The position numbers and the translations under genes were made by a program. Of a stretch of 64,000 nt of DNA, positions 58,273 to 64,000 are shown in pieces; position 1 is the stretch's first letter, and every line of letters begins with the position of its first letter. The DNA is from Ensifer sp. IC3342 (lineage in GTDB: Bacteria > Pseudomonadota > Alphaproteobacteria > Rhizobiales > Rhizobiaceae): the NCBI RefSeq assembly GCF_020193655.1, contig NZ_JADYVE010000003.1, forward strand, positions 310,001-374,000, read 5' to 3'. The notes under the pieces were generated by a model. That model saw only the letters and a program-made list of their open reading frames with translations. It was not told where the DNA came from and ran no database searches.

Positions 58273-60903
58273 TCAGCCCCTGCGGGACCCCCGCTTCGCG
58301 ATGCTGCGCGGCGCGGCTTCCGCCGCCTCTTCCGCTTCGGCGGAAGGCTCGGGCTCTGCCCCGAGCGAGGCCTCGGCATCGGCCGGTGCTTCTTCCTCCG
58401 GCGTCGTGTCCTCGATCCTGAGCGGGAATGGTGCACCGATCCCCTCGTCTCGGAAGCGCTCGTAGATCGTTATGCGGATATCATTGCGCACGTTGCCCGC
58501 CGTCAGCACGTCGGCAACATAGATGCGCAGCTCGAACGTCATGCGCTCGTCCCCGAAGGCAGTGAAGCCGACCGACGGCGCCGGGTTCTTCAGCACCATC
58601 GGATGGGCGGCGGCGATCTCCTGCAGCAGTTCGATCACCCTACGCGGATCGCTGGCGTAGGTGACCGTGACGGTGATCTCCGAACGACCGAGCTTGTTGC
58701 GGTGCGTCCAGTTGCCGACCGAGGCGTTGATGAGCAGCGAATTCGGCATCATGATCGACTGATGCTGGAAGGTCTCGATCTCGGTCGCGCGCACGGAGAT
58801 GCGCCGGACGAAGCCTTCGGTCGTGCCGCTGACGATCCAGTCGCCCACCTTGAAGGGCCGCTCGACGAGCAGGATCAGGCCCGAGACGAAATTCGAGACG
58901 ATGTTCTGGAGGCCAAAACCGACGCCGAGGGAAAGAGCACCGGCGACGAGCGCGAGGCTCGAGAGGTCTATACCCGCCGCCGAGAGGCCGATGAGCCCGG
59001 CAAGGCCTACGCCGACATATCCGATGCCGGTGCGGATCGAGTTGCGCACGCCCGCGTCGACGCGGCTGCGCGCCATGACATTGCCGTCGATCCAGCGCTG
59101 CACCCAGCGCGTGGCGACAAAGCCAAGCGCGAAGAAGAGAACGCCCGCAAACAGGCCGACAAGCGAGATAGTGATCGTACCGATCCTGATCTCGGTCAGC
59201 ACGCGATAGGTCCAGGACTCGATATCCGCGATCTGGAAGCCCCATTGCAGGAGGATCAGCGGGATGAAAAACGACAGCACCAGCGCATAGATGCCGAGCC
59301 CGGCCGCAAGCCCGATCTGGTCGAGCGCCACCTGCTCCAGATTGTACCGGCGTTCGAGATAGCGCCCCACCCTGGTTTCCGCGAAAGCGCCCTGCTTGGA
59401 AACCGACCTGCCGGTGAGAATGCCGATATACATGGTCACCAGGATCGCGCCGGTGACGATGATCTGCGTGGCGATGAAACGGGCAAGACCGACGTAGCCG
59501 GCAAGCGCGATTGCCACGAGCAGCGCCCCCAAAAGGAGAAGCGAAATCCAAATGAGGCGCGGCCAGGCCCGGCCCGGCGCGTCGAACGGCTCGTCGGGCC
59601 GCAACATCGGCCGGATCCACGCCATCGACATCAGAATGAGGCCGATGATGATCGACGCCACGAAGCTCTTGGCGACGGTGAAGATGACCGGCGAACCGAG
59701 GGACTCGCTGATGCTTCCGGCGAGGTAATCGAGGACGTTGACCACCGCCATGGCGCAGATCGAAATGAACAGCATGCGGGCGCCGCGATCCGAGACGCGC
59801 ACGAGACGCCAATTCGACTGCCGGGGAGACAGCACCGCCTGGGCAAGGCTGGTGATGAACAGCAGCACCACGGCGACCGCCAGCGTCACCGCCAGGATCG
59901 GCGCGATATCCGGCCGCAACACGTTGAAGCTGTTGAGGAAAAAGTAGCTCGATGCCGCAAACGCGGTGGCCGAGACCGTCGGGATCACGGTAGACCAGAA
60001 GGCGACCGAAAGCTGCCTAAAATAGTTCGGTTCCTCCTCGTCGCCATTGTGCCGGAGGAAGGGCGCGAAGAGACGGCGGCTGCCGGCCAGAAAGATCAGA
60101 GCCGCGCAGAGCGAGAGGAAGATCGCGATGAGAAGCTGCACACGCTTGTAGTTCCAGGCAAAGGTCAACCAACTGCCGACGCTGCGTGACAACGCCTGGG
60201 TCTCGCCGATCGTCGTCGTGACCGCCTCCGCGAGAGTCGCCGCCGAGACTTCCGTGTGCTTCAGCAGCGTGTTGGAGAAGAGCGCCCGCCTTGTGGCGGT
60301 GATGCCGTTGGCAAGCTTCTTCGCCTCGATCGAGAGGTTCTCCGCCCGACCCGTCAGTGCGTTTATCGCGCCGCGCTCGGCGATCAGGCGCTTCCTTTCT
60401 TCCGTCACGATCGGCGCTTCCGGCGGTTGCCCTTCGCCGGGCGGCTCACCGAGTTCGGTCAGCCTTCCCTTGATTTCTTCGAGCCGCGGCCGCGTCGCGA
60501 CTGTGGCAGCGATGATGTGTCCGGAAAGAGCATCGACCTGCACCTTGAGCTCGGCAAGCAAGATATCATCGTCCTTGGCGCCTTCGACGCGCTCGCTGAG
60601 CCGCTTCAGTTCGCGGTCGGCATTGGCGAGTTGCTCCTCCGCCTGCTGCAGAACCGGAGAGGCGGCCTCCGCGCCGTCATCGAGCAGGTCCTCTTGCGTG
60701 GGCTGGGTTTGTTGCGTCGGCGGTGACGCCGGGGCCGGCTGCGCGGCTTGGGGCGCAGGCTGGGCCGCCGGCGGGGCCTGCTGGGCGCTCGCGGGTCCGC
60801 TGCCGGCAAGCGCCATCGCTCCGGTTAGGACGACAAGTGTGACGGCGGTCAATTTTCCAACGAAATGCAATTCGATACCCTTCGAAGCCCCGGATGACGA
60901 CAC
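58273..60903 (-). CDS. Large mechanosensitive channel, MscS family with DUF3772
   Basis: An 876-residue protein. It has a signal peptide, a Pro/Ala/Gln-rich segment, a coiled-coil periplasmic part (DUF3772, about 80-260), about eight to eleven membrane helices, and the MscS core (about 620-830): GVGLAGLIGLSAAGID, VAGALSLGVGFGLQNIVSNFVSGLIL, ERPFKVGDWI and the C-terminal beta domain. A Glu/Ala tail ends it. The start is uncertain (GTG 60903 or a TTG at 60867 with AAGG). Relieves hypo-osmotic stress. Confidence 0.87.
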   Translation of the reverse strand: MSSSGASKGIELHFVGKLTAVTLVVLTGAMALAGSGPASAQQAPPAAQPAPQAAQPAPASPPTQQTQPTQEDLLDDGAEAASPVLQQAEEQLANADRELKRLSERVEGAKDDDILLAELKVQVDALSGHIIAATVATRPRLEEIKGRLTELGEPPGEGQPPEAPIVTEERKRLIAERGAINALTGRAENLSIEAKKLANGITATRRALFSNTLLKHTEVSAATLAEAVTTTIGETQALSRSVGSWLTFAWNYKRVQLLIAIFLSLCAALIFLAGSRRLFAPFLRHNGDEEEPNYFRQLSVAFWSTVIPTVSATAFAASSYFFLNSFNVLRPDIAPILAVTLAVAVVLLFITSLAQAVLSPRQSNWRLVRVSDRGARMLFISICAMAVVNVLDYLAGSISESLGSPVIFTVAKSFVASIIIGLILMSMAWIRPMLRPDEPFDAPGRAWPRLIWISLLLLGALLVAIALAGYVGLARFIATQIIVTGAILVTMYIGILTGRSVSKQGAFAETRVGRYLERRYNLEQVALDQIGLAAGLGIYALVLSFFIPLILLQWGFQIADIESWTYRVLTEIRIGTITISLVGLFAGVLFFALGFVATRWVQRWIDGNVMARSRVDAGVRNSIRTGIGYVGVGLAGLIGLSAAGIDLSSLALVAGALSLGVGFGLQNIVSNFVSGLILLVERPFKVGDWIVSGTTEGFVRRISVRATEIETFQHQSIMMPNSLLINASVGNWTHRNKLGRSEITVTVTYASDPRRVIELLQEIAAAHPMVLKNPAPSVGFTAFGDERMTFELRIYVADVLTAGNVRNDIRITIYERFRDEGIGAPFPLRIEDTTPEEEAPADAEASLGAEPEPSAEAEEAAEAAPRSIAKRGSRRG

Positions 60904-61315
60904 GGAATCAGGTGGAGCACTAGATCACGATGATTTCAGGTTGAATCAATCGAAAAACCGATAACGTGCCCGACCCGTAGCAGTTCCCGCTCTCAATCAG
61001 ATCGCGTGAAAGCCCTGAAGGCCCGCTCTGCATGCGCAACACGGCAAAAAGATGCAGAACCGAGCGGATCTAAGCGTTTTTCTTCCGCAACGAGGCGCGC
61101 CTGCTGCAAATGGCGCGCCCGCGAACTGCCAGTGAGATCACAGCCGGTCCAGACAGACTAGCGTCGCATCTTCCCTCCCGTAGCGTAAAGCATCAGGGAT
61201 GTCCGGTTGCCTCTTTTTTGGGCCGCCAGTGGATCCATTCGCATTAACGCTATGAAATCGAAGTCGAATGCGTATGATGGGGCGTTGGCGTGTTCTGTAT
61301 TTCGGGGGAAATGAG
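60904..61315. other. Intergenic region, nothing recognised
   Basis: About 410 bases between the divergent MscS-type gene and the membrane protein operon. No repeat, RNA gene or ORF convinces; it should carry both promoters. Confidence 0.35.
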
Positions 61316-61822
61316 ATGACAGAAGCGTTGCATCCGGCGGCAGTGGATCATCTGCCTGTTTTCATCACCGCGCCGGGACAGACGGACGTCCTGTTCAATG
61401 TGATGGTCGTCTTCGTGCTGCTTATGGTCTTCCTAGTCGGCATCTTTTATCTGCGGCTGCACGCGCTTCCCGAACACATGGCACATGGCGCCAGCAAGGC
61501 GCAGTTGCAGATCATCGGCGTGCTGGGGCTGATTGCGCTCTTCACCCACAATCATCTGTTCTGGATCGCTGCGCTGCTGCTTGCGATGATCGAGTTTCCG
61601 GACTTTGTCTCCCCGATCAAGTCGATGGCCCGCTCGCTCGCCAGGATTTCCCGCCGCGATGCGGGGGCGGGCGAACTCGCGCCGCAGCCGACGGGAGAAA
61701 CGACATTGGAGCCTCCGCCGAACGTGCCTCCACCGGACTCGCCAAGGACGGGCCCCCAGCAATGGGTCCCGCTCGAAGTCGCGCAGGCTGAGGACGATGA
61801 CAAGATCGAGCGCAGGAGGTGA
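61316..61822 (+). CDS. Small membrane protein of the HlyD operon
   Basis: A 168-residue protein with two to three helices (VLFNVMVVFVLLMVFLVGIFYL and a second pair around IGVLGLIALFTHNHLFWIAALLLAMI), then a Pro-rich soluble tail. GGGGAAATGAG precedes ATG at 61316. The HlyD-type gene starts 3 bases after its stop, so they are cotranscribed. No family named. Confidence 0.7.
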   Translation: MTEALHPAAVDHLPVFITAPGQTDVLFNVMVVFVLLMVFLVGIFYLRLHALPEHMAHGASKAQLQIIGVLGLIALFTHNHLFWIAALLLAMIEFPDFVSPIKSMARSLARISRRDAGAGELAPQPTGETTLEPPPNVPPPDSPRTGPQQWVPLEVAQAEDDDKIERRR

Positions 61823-61825
61823 ACC

Positions 61826-63055
61826 ATGCTGGAATTCCTGATCTGCTCGATGCTCACCATCTTTCCCGACTTTCTCTTTCGCCGCTACGTCCAGGGCAAG
61901 CGCATCGGCCGCGAGATCAATCTCTATTCGATGTGGTTCGAGTTGCGCTACGGCATCACCGCCTGCGTGATCCTCACCGTGTCGCTGATCACGATGATCT
62001 TCTACTTCCACCCGTCGACCACCAACGTCACCGCCGTCTTCCGCACGGTCACCATCCTGCCCGAGTCGAACGGGCGCGTCGCCGAAGTCTTCGTCGGCAC
62101 CAATGAGAAGGTCGCTGCCGGAGCACCGCTTTTCCGCCTCGACAATTCCGAGCAACAGGCGGCACTTGAAACCGCACGCCGGCGGGTTGCCGAAATCGAA
62201 GCCGAGACGACAGTGGCGCAGAGCGAGCTGGCTTCCTCCGACGGCCTGATCGCCCAAGCCGAGGGCGCCTATCTGCAGGCGCTGAACGAACTTGAGACGC
62301 AGGTCGAGTTGAACCAGCGCAACCCCAACATCGTTGCGAGGCGCGAAATCGAGCGGCTGCAGGTCGCCGCCGACGGCCGCAAGGGCGCGCTTGCCGCCGC
62401 CGTTTCCAACAAGCAGACGCTCGAGACGAAGATCGCCTCGCTGCTGCCGGCGCAGAAGGCAAGTGCCGAGGCCGCACTTGCCCAGGCGCAGGTGGATCTC
62501 GACAAGACGACCGTGCGTGCCGGCGTGGCCGGCACCGTACAGCAATTTGGCCTTCGACCCGGCGACATCGTCAATCCGATGATCCGCTCGGCCGGCGTCC
62601 TCGTGCCCGAGGACCGGCGCATCGGCCTGATCGCCGGCTTCGGCCAGATCGAGGCTCAGGTAATGAAGGCCGGGATGATCGCCGAGGCGACCTGCATCGG
62701 TAAGCCCTTCACCATCATTCCAATGGTGGTGACCGAAGTTCAGGACGTCATCGCCGCCGGCCAGTTCCGGCCGACGGACCAGCTGGTCGACGTCCAGCAA
62801 CTGGCGCGTCCCGGCACGCTGACGACCTATCTGGAGCCGCTATTCGAGGGCCAGCTAACCGGGATCCCGCCGGGCAGCAGCTGCATCGCCAATGCCTACA
62901 CCAGCAATCACGACGCGCTGGATGAGCCCGGCATCAGCACGTGGCGGTGGCTGTATCTGCATGTCATCGACACGGTCGGGCTGGTGCATGCGGCGATCCT
63001 CCGGCTGCAGGCGCTGCTCCTACCCGTCCAGACGCTGGTGCTTACCGGCCATTGA
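61826..63055 (+). CDS. HlyD-family membrane fusion protein
   Basis: A 409-residue protein with N-terminal membrane segments (CSMLTIFPDFLF, ITACVILTVSLITMIFYF), a biotinyl-lipoyl-like first beta domain (VTILPESNGRVAEVFVGTNEKVAAGAPLFRLDN), an alpha-hairpin coiled coil (about 110-220) and a second beta part (DKTTVRAGVAGTVQQFGLRPGDIV). A third helix lies at the C-terminus. Such proteins bridge membranes for efflux, but here the partner looks like a SulP transporter gene 16 bases downstream. AGGAGGTGAACC is a perfect site before ATG at 61826. Confidence 0.85.
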   Translation: MLEFLICSMLTIFPDFLFRRYVQGKRIGREINLYSMWFELRYGITACVILTVSLITMIFYFHPSTTNVTAVFRTVTILPESNGRVAEVFVGTNEKVAAGAPLFRLDNSEQQAALETARRRVAEIEAETTVAQSELASSDGLIAQAEGAYLQALNELETQVELNQRNPNIVARREIERLQVAADGRKGALAAAVSNKQTLETKIASLLPAQKASAEAALAQAQVDLDKTTVRAGVAGTVQQFGLRPGDIVNPMIRSAGVLVPEDRRIGLIAGFGQIEAQVMKAGMIAEATCIGKPFTIIPMVVTEVQDVIAAGQFRPTDQLVDVQQLARPGTLTTYLEPLFEGQLTGIPPGSSCIANAYTSNHDALDEPGISTWRWLYLHVIDTVGLVHAAILRLQALLLPVQTLVLTGH

Positions 63056-63071
63056 TCCGGAGGTGACGGGG

Positions 63072-64000
63072 ATGCAACTCACCCTCCCTCGCCTGCCACT
63101 GCTTGCCAATCTTGCCGGCTATCAGGTGAGCTGGCTGCGCAACGACGTTTCCGCCGGGCTCGCCATCGCCGCGGTCGGCCTTCCAAGCGCCATCGCCTAT
63201 CCCGCTATCGCCGGCCTGCCTCCGGAGACCGGCCTTTACGCCAGCATCACCCCGCTCGTCGCCTATGCGCTCTTCGGCCCCTCGCGGCGCCTGATCGTCG
63301 GGCCCGACGCCGCAACGATGACGGTGCTGGCCGCGGTGCTCACCACGGTCTATGCCGTGCCCGGCGTCACCGCAGATCGGGTCACGGTGGCCGCGTTGCT
63401 GGCGCTCGCCGTCGGCGCCTTGTGCCTGATCGCACGCGCGGTGCGGCTCGGCGTGCTTGCGACTTTCCTGTCGCGGCCGATCCTGATCGGCTTCTTCGCC
63501 GGCATCTCGCTCTCGATCCTGATTGGCCAGATCGACCGGGTTACCGGCGTCGACATCAAGGCCGACGGCCTGATCGCCCCTGTCTTCGAACTTGTCAGCA
63601 AGCTCGGATCGATCCATTGGCCGTCGTTGCTGCTTGCCGCCGTGTCTTTCGCGCTCCTGCAGGCGGCGCGCATCATGCAATCGCGCATTCCCGGGCCGGT
63701 GCTGGTTGTCGCCCTCGCCGTGTTGCTATCGGCCCTGTTCGATTTCGAAGGGCACGGCATCAAGGTGGTCGGCGATATTCCGCGCGGCCTGCCATCGTTG
63801 ACGCTGCCGCCGGTTTCGGGCCTGCCCTTTCAGGCGCTCCTGCTCGGCGCCGGCGCCATCTTTCTGGTGAGCTTCGGCTCCGGCATCATCGCCGCCCGCA
63901 GCTTCGGGGCCAAGGGCGGCTACCTGGTCGATCCCAACCGCGAACTCGAAGGCTTCGGCGCGGCAAACATCGCCGCCGGGCTCTTCGGGACCTTCCCCGT
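63072..64000 (+). CDS. SulP-family anion transporter, N-terminal part
   Basis: The first 309 codons of a SulP/SLC26 transporter, cut by the window end. Motifs: VSAGLAIAAVGLPSAIAYPAIAGLPPETGLYASITPLVAYALFGPSRRLIVGPDAATMTV (seen in segments; the family's signature near residues 30-80) and VSFGSGIIAARSFGAKGGYLVDPNRELEGFGAANIAAGLFG. Possible substrates are sulfate, bicarbonate or another anion. ATG at 63072 with GGAGG eight bases upstream; 16 bases after the HlyD gene. A C-terminal STAS domain would be outside the window. Confidence 0.9.
   Translation, partial: MQLTLPRLPLLANLAGYQVSWLRNDVSAGLAIAAVGLPSAIAYPAIAGLPPETGLYASITPLVAYALFGPSRRLIVGPDAATMTVLAAVLTTVYAVPGVTADRVTVAALLALAVGALCLIARAVRLGVLATFLSRPILIGFFAGISLSILIGQIDRVTGVDIKADGLIAPVFELVSKLGSIHWPSLLLAAVSFALLQAARIMQSRIPGPVLVVALAVLLSALFDFEGHGIKVVGDIPRGLPSLTLPPVSGLPFQALLLGAGAIFLVSFGSGIIAARSFGAKGGYLVDPNRELEGFGAANIAAGLFGTFP

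Noticed and set aside
57988..60189. A 733-codon plus-strand frame opposite the MscS-type gene
   Set aside because: Charged, repeat-free shadow of the opposite strand in GC-rich DNA; the minus-strand frame has clear channel motifs.

Overview
The window is high-GC alphaproteobacterial chromosome, most probably Rhizobiaceae of the Sinorhizobium/Ensifer type. This is inferred from the gene families (dmeRF, PPK2, a MloK1-like channel, DUF1127 proteins, GlxA/AraC and LysR regulators, CHASE2 cyclase) and from many rhizobial-style intergenic mosaic repeats. No rRNA, tRNA, CRISPR array, transposase or phage gene was seen. The genus call is an inference without any database search.

Positions 1-17,500 hold the most interesting content: a corrinoid-dependent one-carbon system. 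On the minus strand are a non-pyrrolysine MttB-family methyltransferase (2655-4229) and a QueG/CblC-like iron-sulfur protein (1849-2547). On the plus strand are a corrinoid protein (6166-6864), a DUF1638 protein (7183-7803), and an operon of a small 'virulence factor' family protein, a MetV-like cysteine-rich protein, MetF, methyltetrahydrofolate:corrinoid methyltransferase, an alanine-rich protein, a RACo-like ASKHA activator and a kinase-like protein (11315-17473). Together they can be read as: methyl donor -> corrinoid protein -> tetrahydrofolate -> methylene-THF. The activator and the Fe-S protein would keep cobalt reduced. A 27-bp motif is shared, with identical spacing, ahead of the two plus-strand transcription units (6028-6054 and 11223-11249). 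The substrate is not known from sequence.

Positions 17,500-31,000 are mainly regulators and catabolism: an Lrp gene divergent from a diaminopropionate ammonia-lyase/M20 hydrolase operon with a tiny overlapping ORF between them; a BTAD-TolB-TPR regulator; an ArsR/SRPBCC pair; a LysR gene divergent from two DUF1127-type small genes; a GGDEF pseudogene between mosaic repeats; the dmeRF metal-efflux operon with a clear operator; and a GlxA-type AraC regulator. Positions 29,500-35,000 carry two tandem-receiver proteins (one also GGDEF), a Tat-exported Hint-domain protein and an RTX calcium-binding protein.

Positions 35,000-50,300 include three class III adenylate/guanylate cyclases and a cyclic-nucleotide-gated K+ channel, among small enzyme genes (GFA, peroxiredoxin, DinB, SAM methyltransferase, RibD-like, CBS, YdeI). 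Positions 50,300-64,000 carry a periplasmic-type molybdenum aldehyde oxidoreductase operon (paoABC) divergent from an AraC gene, PPK2, a DUF4168 protein, a large MscS-type channel, and a membrane protein-HlyD-SulP operon cut by the window end. Mosaic and short palindromic repeats fill most intergenic gaps from 10 kb onward.
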